Source: a virus. Taken from it: 51,292 nucleotides of DNA. The notes below the pieces were generated by a model, which was not told the origin of the DNA, did not search any database, and was given only the letters and a program-made list of their open reading frames with translations. Shown here in pieces: positions 7,670-15,217 of the stretch (position 1 is its first letter; each line of letters starts with the position of its first letter). Position numbers and translations under genes: made by a program. Location: the IMG/VR virus record IMGVR_UViG_3300028589_000014, positions 1 through 51,292 of that record; one strand, 5' to 3'.

Positions 7670-7883
7670 TCAATTTCTTCTCCATGCTTACACGATAGAT
7701 TTCACCCGGTTCTTTACCCTCAGAGAAAACCAGTTGATAGTCACTCACTTTTTCATAAGGGTTTTGCAGTAACCATTTGGCTACATAAACCTCTTGATTG
7801 TTGATGAGCGTGAGAATTGCTTGTTCACGCATCCGTTCAATAGCTTCTTGTGTAATTTCTTGAACTTCTGGAATATCGATCAT
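7662..7883 (-). CDS. Small hypothetical protein upstream of DNA ligase
   Basis: 73 residues, helical N-terminus (ITQEAIERMREQAILTLIN) then a strand-rich part. Its stop overlaps the ligase ATG, so it is co-translated. GGAG lies eight bases before its ATG. No family recognised. Confidence 0.6.
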   Translation of the reverse strand: MIDIPEVQEITQEAIERMREQAILTLINNQEVYVAKWLLQNPYEKVSDYQLVFSEGKEPGEIYRVSMEKKLNV

Positions 7884-8077
7884 TCAACCCACTCCGTTTT
7901 AACCACGTTCTTTCCCTCAAGTTCTTTAACTGCTTCACGGGCTTGGTCAATGGTGTCTCTGGTACTATACAGAATGTGATGACGTTCTTTATCGCAACCG
8001 TAAGGCACCATCATAATTTCGAATAGTTCACTACCATTCTTGAGTTCTTTACGTCGAATGTGATAGCTGTAATTCAT
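7880..8077 (-). CDS. Small hypothetical protein
   Basis: 65 residues, pattern strand-strand-helix (YSYHIRRKEL ... FEIMMVPYG ... TIDQAREAVKELEG), like a small alpha/beta fold. Start ATG overlaps the stop before it (TATGA). Function unknown. Confidence 0.55.
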   Translation of the reverse strand: MNYSYHIRRKELKNGSELFEIMMVPYGCDKERHHILYSTRDTIDQAREAVKELEGKNVVKTEWVE

Positions 8078-8274
8078 ACGATAACCTTGTATTCAAACTC
8101 TTTATCAAAGAGTGCTTTTGAGTGATGATACTCCAACGCTGACACGGGAATGTCACGGATGAAGCTACCACCTTCCAACTTACCAAAGAAACCTTCAGTA
8201 TGGACAAGTTCACCCGAGTGGTTATAGATGTTTACAGATGCATCACCTATCAATTGAGTTACTATAATTCGCAT
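8074..8274 (-). CDS. Small hypothetical protein
   Basis: 66 residues, almost entirely beta-strand pattern with a glycine-rich turn (GFFGKLEGGSF). GGAGG eight bases before the ATG, inside the end of the deaminase gene. Function unknown. Confidence 0.55.
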   Translation of the reverse strand: MRIIVTQLIGDASVNIYNHSGELVHTEGFFGKLEGGSFIRDIPVSALEYHHSKALFDKEFEYKVIV

Positions 8275-8738
8275 GTTTCCTCCTGATATTGTTCACAGTG
8301 AATACCTTTACGGCGAAGGTATTCGATACCGTCAGTCAGACGATACTCTTCTTCATAGATCACGGATTCTACACCAGCTTGATGCAGTTGTAAAGCACAT
8401 TCTAAACAAGGACTCAAAGTCCCTACCAGATTAGCACCTTTTAGTGAGATACCTTCACGTGCAGCCTTTGCAATAATGTTACGTTCAGCATGTAGGCATT
8501 CAGGGTGTGTTACAATATCGCAACCAACTTCAACTTTGACGCCATTCATCGTATTGAAGATCGGAACAGTGATTTCACAGTTGTTATCATCACCTGATGG
8601 TCGTCCGTTCCATGAGTAAATCATGATATCTTGAGGTGTGATAGCGACGTACCCGACCTTTTTCCTTTTGGCATGAGACAGCAAGGCAAAGCCCCTTGCT
8701 GCGTTCATGTAAGGTTTAAGCATCTTGTGCTTAATCAT
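8262..8738 (-). CDS. Deoxycytidylate deaminase family protein
   Basis: 158 residues. Zinc site: HAERN (H83, proton-shuttle E85) and PCLEC (C111, C114). GRPSGDDNNCE upstream matches the substrate-binding loop of the dCMP/CMP deaminase group. Converts dCMP to dUMP to feed thymidylate synthesis, or deaminates a related nucleotide. No thymidylate synthase is in the window. Length fits phage enzymes, though the C-terminus is short. Confidence 0.85.
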   Translation of the reverse strand: MIKHKMLKPYMNAARGFALLSHAKRKKVGYVAITPQDIMIYSWNGRPSGDDNNCEITVPIFNTMNGVKVEVGCDIVTHPECLHAERNIIAKAAREGISLKGANLVGTLSPCLECALQLHQAGVESVIYEEEYRLTDGIEYLRRKGIHCEQYQEETCEL

Positions 8739-9154
8739 TCAGCAAGTACCGATGGCTCATAACGACGACGGTCAACGTCAGTAGCGAATTCAATATTGTC
8801 AGATTGCAGAATGATACCGTCTCGTTTCGAGAAAGACAGTTTCACTTTCTTCACAATCTTACAGGTGCCAGCAAAAATCATATTAATTTGCTGACGGTTT
8901 GCGTGTTTGCGAACGAAGACGCCAAAGTCTTCATATGGGGTCAGTTTGAGCATTGCAAATTGCTCTTCAGCTTCTTCGTTGTGCATCTGAATGGCTCGCA
9001 GTACAGATACACGCTGTTCACCTTTGAAGGCGAATACCGGTTGATAGAAACCTTTCAGACCAATAATGTAGTCATATACAGGTTCATAACCGAGTGCAGC
9101 CATGAATTCAACTAGCGAGATTTCTTGCAGTTCTTGTGTGTGAGCGTATTTCAT
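8735..9154 (-). CDS. Hypothetical protein
   Basis: 139 residues behind a strong AAGGAG site. N-terminal helices (LQEISLVEFMAALGYEP) followed by beta-rich segments and a basic YEPSV tail. Adjacent to the deaminase and co-translated with it. I do not recognise the family. Confidence 0.55.
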   Translation of the reverse strand: MKYAHTQELQEISLVEFMAALGYEPVYDYIIGLKGFYQPVFAFKGEQRVSVLRAIQMHNEEAEEQFAMLKLTPYEDFGVFVRKHANRQQINMIFAGTCKIVKKVKLSFSKRDGIILQSDNIEFATDVDRRRYEPSVLAE

Positions 9155-9163
9155 TATTTCTCC

Positions 9164-9448
9164 TTATCGTTTTTGACCGCGACGGGTCGAAGTTCCTGTA
9201 CAGCTAAGACCACCAGATTCAAGCTTTGACTTGGTTGGTAGAATCTTAGAAGCTACAGCGGTGTACCGACCTTTACCATAATGGTTGTCGATTTGTTTTT
9301 GGGCAATTGCTCTATCAGATGTTTTGAGGAAGACGTAAACACCTAAAGCATTGCGAACATAGAACGTGCCCGGTGGGATAAAATCAGGGTCAGTGAACTC
9401 TTCATATGACACTTCAACAGTTTTTACAGTTTTGGTCTTTTCAGTCAA
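9164..9448 (-). CDS. Small basic hypothetical protein, TTG start
   Basis: 94 residues. Starts at TTG overlapping the upstream TGA, with AAGGAG eight bases before. The centre (GTFYVRNALGVYVFL) and the helix after it resemble a small AP2-like sheet; the tail is basic and serine-rich (GTSTRRGQKR). Possibly nucleic-acid binding. Family not identified. Confidence 0.55.
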   Translation of the reverse strand: MTEKTKTVKTVEVSYEEFTDPDFIPPGTFYVRNALGVYVFLKTSDRAIAQKQIDNHYGKGRYTAVASKILPTKSKLESGGLSCTGTSTRRGQKR

Positions 9449-9651
9449 TCTGTAATCTCCTTCATATAGTCGGTGAGAATGTGAATAAGTTCCTCAATTT
9501 GATATGGTTGAAGTTCGATTGCATTCAGAAAATGGCTGTCACTTGGACCTACGGCAATTTCAAAGAACTCTTTACCTTCAATCGCATCGTAATAACCTAC
9601 TTCGATAACGTTCTGACCACCTACCTCTTTAATGTGTTTAAACTTCGACAT
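9445..9651 (-). CDS. Small hypothetical protein
   Basis: 68 residues, beta-rich first half and one helix (PYQIEELIHILTDYMKE) at the end. Start overlaps the previous stop as TAATG. Function unknown. Confidence 0.55.
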   Translation of the reverse strand: MSKFKHIKEVGGQNVIEVGYYDAIEGKEFFEIAVGPSDSHFLNAIELQPYQIEELIHILTDYMKEITD

Positions 9652-9815
9652 TACAATACCTCTTCAATAATTTCTGCTACAATATCAGAAGTCAGGTCTT
9701 CATACAAGTAAAACTCTTCACGAAGGTCGTGTTCCACAAGCATGAATTGCGTGTAAGAGTAACCCAGTGCATTCGCTCGCTCTGCTGCCAGTTTCAGTGC
9801 ATCGTTGATTGTCAT
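9651..9815 (-). CDS. 54-residue hypothetical protein
   Basis: Begins MTINDALKLAAERANALGYS and ends ...EIIEEVL: three short helices, acidic. The ATG overlaps the previous TGA (TGATG) and its TAA overlaps the next ATG, so it is a coupled link that fills a 160-base gap. Function unknown. Confidence 0.6.
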   Translation of the reverse strand: MTINDALKLAAERANALGYSYTQFMLVEHDLREEFYLYEDLTSDIVAEIIEEVL

Positions 9816-10027
9816 CAAATACCTACCTTTCGTTTGAAAATGGAAATCATACCACTACCATAATGATCTTCAATCATTTCGATAAGATGGTCATACTTCA
9901 GTGACAGTTCCGCAGCGTCATGTCGTGCGTCACGATGACCGCATTTATAAGCCATGAGCTTATGATCGTATTCATCAGCAGCAATAGGTCGTGCTGGCAG
10001 GTTCATGATCTTGTCATGAAGGCTCAT
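9815..10027 (-). CDS. Small hypothetical protein
   Basis: 70 residues, helical, with KCGHRDARHDAAEL in the centre (Cys and two His, possible metal site) and a GYGSGM-like turn (HYGSGM) near the end. Coupled to neighbours at both ends. Small phage proteins with AYKCGHRDAR-like segments recur in several phages, role unknown. Confidence 0.6.
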   Translation of the reverse strand: MSLHDKIMNLPARPIAADEYDHKLMAYKCGHRDARHDAAELSLKYDHLIEMIEDHYGSGMISIFKRKVGI

Positions 10028-10227
10028 ACATAGTTCCCCATATCATTGTAGTGTACATGATTGCTGTCTTCATGTGCAAGCGTTTCTTTGTTAACGATAC
10101 GCATACATGAGAACCGAATCAGCTTGTTGTCAATGATGTAGTCCTCACATCGATAGTAATGATTGTCAATAACAGTAATTGGTTTACGACCACTAGTCAT
10201 CTTGATATATTCGTTATGTGTAATCAT
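10024..10227 (-). CDS. Small hypothetical protein
   Basis: 67 residues with AGGAG seven bases before the ATG. Strand-rich, with DNHYYRCEDYIIDNK in the middle. It restarts translation after the homing endonuclease gene at 10237. Function unknown. Confidence 0.55.
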   Translation of the reverse strand: MITHNEYIKMTSGRKPITVIDNHYYRCEDYIIDNKLIRFSCMRIVNKETLAHEDSNHVHYNDMGNYV

Positions 10228-10236
10228 GTAAAACTC

Positions 10237-10785
10237 CTAAAGTTTGAATCTTTCTTTCACAGCTTCGATTACGCGATTGTCACTTTCGAGCTTCAAAAGC
10301 TCCCTGATCGCATCACGTTTCGTATTTGTATAACAAGTTAACGCTGAATCTAAGTCATCAAAATAACCTACGTATTTTGATTGTACTTCAACTCTGTATT
10401 TACCTCGGTCGATGTGGATACCAATCGGAAGACCATTGCTTTTCACTCTTGTGTCTGTAATTGAAGTATTCAGTTTCTGGTTGATGAAACAACAAGTGTC
10501 TGGACCGTATACTTTGTTACCTTTCACAAGTAGATCTTTGTCTAACTGTTTACCTTCCCAATCTTGCATCAACATCCATTTTCTGAATTCCATGAAGCTA
10601 CTCCACCTTACATCAATGGAGCATCCTCTATAATGAGGTCTTCGAGAAAGCGACTTTTCGTTATAACAACGCTGAACCATTGACACCCATCGCTCAAATA
10701 TCTTACATCGAACTTTTACACCATCAACTGTTGAGTTTACAGGATAATTCGCGTCGTTGATACCAAATCCATCAATCAATCTCAT
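10237..10785 (-). CDS. Homing-endonuclease-like protein with AP2 domain
   Basis: 182 residues. W..MVQRCYNEK...RRPHYRGCSIDVRW and W...QLDKDLL.KGNKVYGPDTCCF are the signature blocks of the phage-encoded AP2-linked HNH-like endonucleases; the C-terminus (GLPIGIHIDRGKYRVEVQ, YVGYFDD) is the AP2 sheet. A classical HNH triad is not obvious, so it may be a diverged nuclease or only a DNA-binding relative. Unlike neighbours it leaves a gap of nine bases before the next gene, suggesting an insertion. Confidence 0.75.
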   Translation of the reverse strand: MRLIDGFGINDANYPVNSTVDGVKVRCKIFERWVSMVQRCYNEKSLSRRPHYRGCSIDVRWSSFMEFRKWMLMQDWEGKQLDKDLLVKGNKVYGPDTCCFINQKLNTSITDTRVKSNGLPIGIHIDRGKYRVEVQSKYVGYFDDLDSALTCYTNTKRDAIRELLKLESDNRVIEAVKERFKL

Positions 10786-10949
10786 TCGTTGTTTCCTTTT
10801 AGTTCGTCAATATCTATATCTAGTGAGTCTTCAATGGTATACAGATCGGTAGTATCGCACATAGGCCAGTATCGTTCAACGTAACGTCGCAATACCTTCA
10901 AAGCCATGAGTGCATCTTGTGCTTCAACAATAGTTGGTATATTGCTCAT
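10782..10949 (-). CDS. 55-residue hypothetical protein
   Basis: Starts at the ATG at 10949 (MSNIPTIVEAQDAL), which overlaps the TAA of the HD gene and has GGAGG six bases ahead; an earlier in-frame start at 11048 lies wholly inside the HD gene and is rejected. Helical N-terminus, acidic C-terminus (DLYTIEDSLDIDIDEL). Function unknown. Confidence 0.6.
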   Translation of the reverse strand: MSNIPTIVEAQDALMALKVLRRYVERYWPMCDTTDLYTIEDSLDIDIDELKGNNE

Positions 10950-11467
10950 TAGAAACCTCCCAACAGTTGAATTTGTTTGGTGTACTTGTTGATATTCTTG
11001 GTTCGGCCTTCCATGATCGAATTCATCAGGTTGGCGGCAGTATCGCACAGTTTAACCTTTCGAGCAATACCATTCAAGGAGATATCCTCAATGTATTTGT
11101 CGTAGCTATAACCGTCTTCTTTCGTCATTAGAACAACAGCAGACACCACCGAAGGCATAACACCGGCGTCAATCAAGTCTTGCTGTGTCACTACCGTGTC
11201 TTCAATGATATCGTGTAGAAATGCCGCTGCACGCAAGCAATCCATTTCGTCACCATGTTCTTTCGAATACGGTTCAGAATAACCGAGACCTTCTGGACGA
11301 AATACACGGGTAACCAGATTATCAACTTGAGCCAGATGGTAAATGTAAGGCTTATCACCATACTTTTGATCTTTATGAGCTTCGATAGCCAGTTCAACGG
11401 CAATTTCCATTTGGGATTTTACAACTGGTCGTGGGACGGTTACGGATATTCGGGTCATGTCAGTCAT
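10949..11467 (-). CDS. RelA/SpoT-type HD-domain hydrolase (small alarmone hydrolase-like)
   Basis: 172 residues. AIEAHKDQKYGDKPYIYH (H31, H44), AAFLHDIIEDT (H85, D86, E89, D90) and VKLCDTAANLM (D142) match, in order and spacing, the hydrolase half of RelA/SpoT and its stand-alone MESH1/SAH relatives. There is no synthetase domain. Those enzymes remove the 3' pyrophosphate from (p)ppGpp with Mn2+, and some act on NADPH. In a phage it could lower host or defence-made alarmones. Substrate is inferred from motifs only. AGGAG site before the ATG; the promoter at 11504-11533 lies just upstream. Confidence 0.78.
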   Translation of the reverse strand: MTDMTRISVTVPRPVVKSQMEIAVELAIEAHKDQKYGDKPYIYHLAQVDNLVTRVFRPEGLGYSEPYSKEHGDEMDCLRAAAFLHDIIEDTVVTQQDLIDAGVMPSVVSAVVLMTKEDGYSYDKYIEDISLNGIARKVKLCDTAANLMNSIMEGRTKNINKYTKQIQLLGGF

Positions 11468-11503
11468 TCTATAAGCTCCTATAATGCGTTTTAAGAGGTG
11501 TTT

Positions 11504-11533
11504 ATTATAACCTAGTACATCAGGTCATGTAAA
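11504..11533 (-). promoter_or_regulatory. Sigma70-type promoter upstream of the HD hydrolase
   Basis: Minus strand TTTACA (11528-11533) and TATAAT (11504-11509) with an 18-base spacer. The -35 overlaps the stop of the 11525-11719 gene. Transcription would begin near 11497 with a short leader before the HD gene. Confidence 0.65.
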
Positions 11534-11719
11534 GCGTTTTCGTTTCTCTACGGGCTCAGGAGGTGTTTCCAGAGGTAGTTCTGAAGCGATATCCTGCCAC
11601 TTTACACCTTTACCGTATCCTTCCATTGCTTTTGCGTATTCGGCTTTAGCAAGTGGTCGGTTCTTATCGATTTTGATGAATGTGATATACTCCATCCACC
11701 CACCCTTGAAATATGTCAT
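11525..11719 (-). CDS. Small hypothetical protein
   Basis: 64 residues; ATG overlaps the membrane-protein stop (ATGA). N-terminal strands (MEYITFIKIDKNRPL) then helix and a proline/lysine-rich tail (PPEPVEKRKRFT). Function unknown. Confidence 0.55.
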   Translation of the reverse strand: MTYFKGGWMEYITFIKIDKNRPLAKAEYAKAMEGYGKGVKWQDIASELPLETPPEPVEKRKRFT

Positions 11720-11922
11720 AGTTTACCTTCACGTTTAAGCTTTGCCTTGTTGTCAAGGTAACATGCCAAGTACAGAAGTCCGATAGGAATAACCATGAAC
11801 AACCACGGTGTTGTATTAGCTACCACATAGATAAAGCCGCAGATCAGAGCAATAACTGCAATGACAAGCATTCCAAGAACAACGGTGTCTTTCAGGGATT
11901 TGATTACAAGCTCTTTGTTCAT
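11716..11922 (-). CDS. Small two-span membrane protein
   Basis: 68 residues from the ATG at 11922 (MNKELVIKSLKD), chosen because GGAG sits eight bases before it; a longer reading would start within the promoter and terminator region. Two hydrophobic helices (VVLGMLVIAVIALICGFIYV and WLFMVIPIGLLYLACYL) and a basic tail. First gene of a transcription unit that starts at 11948-11975, right after the antiporter terminator. Confidence 0.6.
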   Translation of the reverse strand: MNKELVIKSLKDTVVLGMLVIAVIALICGFIYVVANTTPWLFMVIPIGLLYLACYLDNKAKLKREGKL

Positions 11923-11947
11923 ATATGTATCTCCTTTTGATGTGCCC

Positions 11948-11975
11948 ATTATACAGCAATGATGATTGGAGTCAA
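11948..11975 (-). promoter_or_regulatory. Sigma70-type promoter after the antiporter terminator
   Basis: Minus strand TTGACT (11970-11975) and a perfect TATAAT (11948-11953), spacer 16. It restarts leftward transcription just past the terminator at 11989-12015. Confidence 0.75.
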
Positions 11976-11988
11976 GCTTTATTTTAGG

Positions 11989-12015
11989 CAAAAGAAAACC
12001 CCGCACTATGCGGGG
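11989..12015 (-). terminator. Rho-independent terminator closing the membrane cassette
   Basis: Perfect 6-bp stem CCCCGC/GCGGGG with loop of five bases (11999-12015), followed on the minus strand by TTTTCTTTT. The antiporter TAG stop lies in the loop. Confidence 0.85.
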
Positions 12016-13262
12016 TCATTCTTAGGAGGGAACAACAATTCAACCAGCTTACCTACGGTCAAGCCTTGAAGCAGGATACTACCAAGGACAATCACATAGG
12101 TCAGAGGGAGTAGTACGTCTTTTGCTGGTCCTGCTGGCAATGCCAACACAAGAGCAATCGAAACACCACCACGCAAACCGCCCCATGCTAGCAGCAGAGC
12201 ACTACCGTTAGGCATCTTGTTACCTGTGAACTTTGACATGATAGCCATTGGTGGCAACACAGTCAACATTCGACTCATAATCAGCACAACGAACAAGGAC
12301 AGAGCAACAACCACATGTAGCAAGTTGAACTGTACAATCAGCAGTTCCAGACCGATGATAGCGAACAGCACACCGTTCAAGAATTCGTCAATCAGATGCC
12401 AGAAGTTATTTACCACCTTGTGAGTGTAATCCGACATGTGAGCAAACGGTTTATAGCCAAGACACAGACCAGCTACAACGATTGCCAGTGGCGATGATAC
12501 GTGAATCAAAGAAGCAAGAGTAGCACCACCAAATACCATTACAATTGTTACCATGCCTGCGATGTGAGCCTCATGGATACCTTTAAGGATATACACAGTT
12601 GACAGACCTAGCAAAGCACCGTAAATCACACCACCTACAGCCTCTTGAGCAAACAGCAATCCTACTTCACCAATCGAAGGTGTACCACCAACTGTAATCA
12701 GTGTCAGCAATACCGTAAACACAACAATTGCTGTACCATCATTGAACAAGGATTCGCCAACAATCGTAACCCGTAGGTTATCTGGAGCACCTGCATTCTT
12801 GAGAATTCCCATTACTGCAATTGGGTCTGTGGGACTAATCAAAGCACCGAACAGAAGGCAGTACATCAGGTTTACATCAAGACCAATTGCATGTAGTACA
12901 AAGTAGGTACTGAAACCAATTACAGCGGTTGCTATAACTACTCCAAGGGTTGCTAAACCAGCGATTGCCCATTTGTGTTGTTTCAGGTCACTCACGTTTA
13001 CTGTAAGACAACCAGCAAATAACAGTGCTGGTAGAATCCATGTCATGAGCAATTGATGAAAGTCAATTGCACTGATAAGCTCTACTGCTGTTTGTTCTAC
13101 TACAGGGTAACCCATAAAGGTTAGAGCTTGAATCCCAAGTGACATAACCAAGGCACCTAGCATCACACCAATTGCGTGCGGTAGCTTAAACACCTTGTAG
13201 TTGATTACCGTAAACAGTGTGGTGAATGCGATAATCACTGCAACCATCTGTAACATTGTCAT
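12006..13262 (-). CDS. CPA1-family Na+(K+)/H+ antiporter
   Basis: 418 residues from the ATG at 13262 (GAGGATTAAGC before it). About a dozen hydrophobic spans from residue 5 to the end. Family signatures are intact: SPTDPIAVMGIL in the transport core, VGESLFNDGTAIVVF containing the ion-binding ND pair, and WGGLRGGVSIAL near the C-terminus. There is no long cytoplasmic regulatory tail. Such carriers exchange Na+ or K+ for H+ across the inner membrane. A complete transporter of this type is rare in phages. It directly follows the ATP-grasp ligase (two bases between) and ends in a terminator, so it belongs with that gene and the lipoprotein. Confidence 0.9.
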   Translation of the reverse strand: MTMLQMVAVIIAFTTLFTVINYKVFKLPHAIGVMLGALVMSLGIQALTFMGYPVVEQTAVELISAIDFHQLLMTWILPALLFAGCLTVNVSDLKQHKWAIAGLATLGVVIATAVIGFSTYFVLHAIGLDVNLMYCLLFGALISPTDPIAVMGILKNAGAPDNLRVTIVGESLFNDGTAIVVFTVLLTLITVGGTPSIGEVGLLFAQEAVGGVIYGALLGLSTVYILKGIHEAHIAGMVTIVMVFGGATLASLIHVSSPLAIVVAGLCLGYKPFAHMSDYTHKVVNNFWHLIDEFLNGVLFAIIGLELLIVQFNLLHVVVALSLFVVLIMSRMLTVLPPMAIMSKFTGNKMPNGSALLLAWGGLRGGVSIALVLALPAGPAKDVLLPLTYVIVLGSILLQGLTVGKLVELLFPPKNDPA

Positions 13263-13264
13263 GC

Positions 13265-14527
13265 TTAATCCTCTACAACGATGTGTGGAATCCATCGTTC
13301 ATTACTGATTGATAGAACCTTACTATCAAACTCACGGAAGCACGTTCCCGCTGAATACTTGTTCATCATCCAGTGACCAAGGATGAAGTTGTTACGACCT
13401 TCTACTTGATATGGAGCACAGTACTCTTGGAACACGGTGTTTTCCTCAGAGTAGTAACCACCAGTGTCACTTACAACCTCACCTTTCTCCCAAATTTTGA
13501 TGTTGTTTGAAAGGCGACCAACCACCGGCTTTTCTACCCAGTGATTACCCAATGCACCACTTGGACGTTTCAGATATGTACGCAGCAGTTTGACATGACC
13601 AAACTTACTAGCAAACGAACCCGACTCTTCCATGAGGTATGTACACAGAGCAGTCATACCTTTGTGGGCAAAGAACCAACGCCATGCAGGTTCAAATACA
13701 TGGGTATTATCAACCCAGCGTTCCCAGTTGTCAAGCATTTCTGGATTGTTTTCTACCATTTCTTCCCAAGGTTGCAGGATGTAAACAGCATCCAGTGGTT
13801 CATTGCTACCCATTGCAAAGAATGGCTTATCTGCATCAGTGTCAAAGTCAAGCTCTTTCATATCCAAGAATTGGACGGTTGCCAGAGGTATTGCAGCGTT
13901 AAACGCTTGAGCCAAAGTCTCACAGGTTGCCATGTCTTCGACATAGTTTGTCGCACATGCTACACCAATACGCTTGTAACCTTTGTGCTGCATCTGTTCG
14001 ATAAAGATATCCCAGTAGTTGTTGTACTGGTCAGTACCGAGCATTTGAGCATAGCGATTTTGCAGGTTTACCGATTCAAACAGCATCACCGGTGTGTCAC
14101 CGTTAAACTCATACACACCCATCAGTTGCTCAGTAATTGGGTTGAAGCAGGCGTCAAAGCGACCATACAGTGCGGGATGATGCTTGTGGAACGTTGCTTC
14201 AGCGTATGGGATAAAACGGTCACCATGTTTACGCAGGAACTCACAATCAAAGAACTGACGGAGCAGACCTTTGTTATGGAAAGCCATAGCCAGAGCATAA
14301 TCCATCATCTTGTAGTAGTCTTCAAACTGCTCGTTAAGACGCTCTGTAGTCGAATCCTTGATGGTATAGAAAGGCATGTTATCGCTATGTTTTACAGGGA
14401 ACGACAGCAGGTCTTTAATATCACCATTCAACTCTTCTCCGTCACGGTAGAAAGCACTGAGGAATGGAACCTCTTCTGCTACAACTTGTTCTAGATCAAA
14501 GTTGATCGACTTAAATACAGCTTTCAT
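13265..14527 (-). CDS. YgiC/YjfC-type glutathionylspermidine-synthase-like ATP-grasp ligase
   Basis: 420 residues, like YgiC (about 386). GRFDACFNP, GVYEFNGDTPVMLFES and the C-terminal GALGNHWVEKPVVGR with NNFILGHWMMN are the GSP-synthase ATP-grasp blocks; the amidase half of bifunctional GspSA is absent. The YgiC group is thought to ligate peptides or amines to an unknown acceptor, not to make glutathionylspermidine itself. It follows the YgiB-like lipoprotein, as ygiC follows ygiB in E. coli, and precedes the antiporter. GAGGAAATGA before the start. Confidence 0.85.
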   Translation of the reverse strand: MKAVFKSINFDLEQVVAEEVPFLSAFYRDGEELNGDIKDLLSFPVKHSDNMPFYTIKDSTTERLNEQFEDYYKMMDYALAMAFHNKGLLRQFFDCEFLRKHGDRFIPYAEATFHKHHPALYGRFDACFNPITEQLMGVYEFNGDTPVMLFESVNLQNRYAQMLGTDQYNNYWDIFIEQMQHKGYKRIGVACATNYVEDMATCETLAQAFNAAIPLATVQFLDMKELDFDTDADKPFFAMGSNEPLDAVYILQPWEEMVENNPEMLDNWERWVDNTHVFEPAWRWFFAHKGMTALCTYLMEESGSFASKFGHVKLLRTYLKRPSGALGNHWVEKPVVGRLSNNIKIWEKGEVVSDTGGYYSEENTVFQEYCAPYQVEGRNNFILGHWMMNKYSAGTCFREFDSKVLSISNERWIPHIVVED

Positions 14528-14586
14528 TTCATTTCCTCATTGGGTTATCAGTAATCCGAGAATCATACACTGGGTAATCACAAAAA

Positions 14587-15168
14587 TCAACCACCGGACG
14601 AGTACGATGCAGAACGGGAGCTAGAGCTACCACTGAAAGCTGCCGATTTACGGGTAGGCGACGAACTAAACGAACTCTTGTTGCTGTTGTACGAAGACGA
14701 ATAGGTACGCATGGTATTACTACGTACATAGCCAGCGTAACCAGCGGTTGCAGCACCACGACGTTTACGTTCGTCATCATATGAACGAGTGTAACTGTAC
14801 GATGGTCGGTAAGCAGAGTTGTAGCCACCAGACGAATTGAACATGTTGGCAATCAGAGCACCAGCAGCCATACCACCCAGCAGTGGCCAAACCGAGGAAG
14901 AAGCCATAGACTCGCCAGTTTGAGGGTCTTTCACTTCACGAACAACATTCAGTTCTTTCTCACCTTTGTCATTGACGCTGTAGTACATGTCAGTGATAGA
15001 AGGGTCTTTTGCTTTCGCATCAGCAAGTGCTTGTTTCAGTTCAGCGTCATCTTGATTCAACTGGGTACGGGTAGCGGAATCAATTTGTTGTGGTGTTACA
15101 GTAGTTGCTTGATCGCAGCCGACCATAGCGATAGCAGGGATTACAGCGGCAACAGCTAGCTTTTTCAT
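14587..15168 (-). CDS. YgiB-like (DUF1190-type) lipoprotein
   Basis: 193 residues from the ATG at 15168 (GGAGATAAT before it). Signal MKKLAVAAVIPAIAMVGC gives lipidation at C18; Asp at +2 is the inner-membrane retention signal in enterobacteria. Residues 30-95 are helical and charged, then SSVWPLLGGMAAGALIAN, a short hydrophobic glycine-rich segment, and finally a Ser/Tyr/Arg-rich tail ending in SYSSGG. This order (lipobox, charged part, S-W-PL glycine segment, serine/glycine tail) is that of YgiB. The next gene is a YgiC-like ligase, which makes the match stronger than sequence alone. Confidence 0.72.
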   Translation of the reverse strand: MKKLAVAAVIPAIAMVGCDQATTVTPQQIDSATRTQLNQDDAELKQALADAKAKDPSITDMYYSVNDKGEKELNVVREVKDPQTGESMASSSVWPLLGGMAAGALIANMFNSSGGYNSAYRPSYSYTRSYDDERKRRGAATAGYAGYVRSNTMRTYSSSYNSNKSSFSSSPTRKSAAFSGSSSSRSASYSSGG

Positions 15169-15182
15169 ATTATCTCCAATTT

Positions 15183-15205
15183 GATTAAAGCCCCCTTTCG
15201 GGGGC
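15183..15205 (-). terminator. Hairpin terminator or attenuator between NAMPT-like gene and lipoprotein gene
   Basis: GCCCCC/GGGGGC stem with a four-base loop (15190-15205), followed on the minus strand by CTTTAATC, a weak U-tract. No promoter is visible between it and the lipoprotein start only about 20 bases on, so it probably reduces rather than stops transcription into the membrane cassette. Confidence 0.65.
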
Positions 15206-15217
15206 ATTGTGTCTATC

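Noticed and set aside
13541-14494. Plus-strand open frame of 317 codons
   Set aside because: Antisense to the YgiC-like ligase; composition is not protein-like.
14529-14852. Minus-strand frame of 107 codons overlapping the lipoprotein gene
   Set aside because: Same-strand shadow of the Ser-rich tail; no ribosome site and no recognisable protein.
12006-15205. Possibility that the antiporter cassette is host DNA in a prophage boundary or an assembly chimera
   Set aside because: It is colinear and coupled with phage genes on both sides, with the same ribosome site style and terminators; I judged it part of the phage genome.
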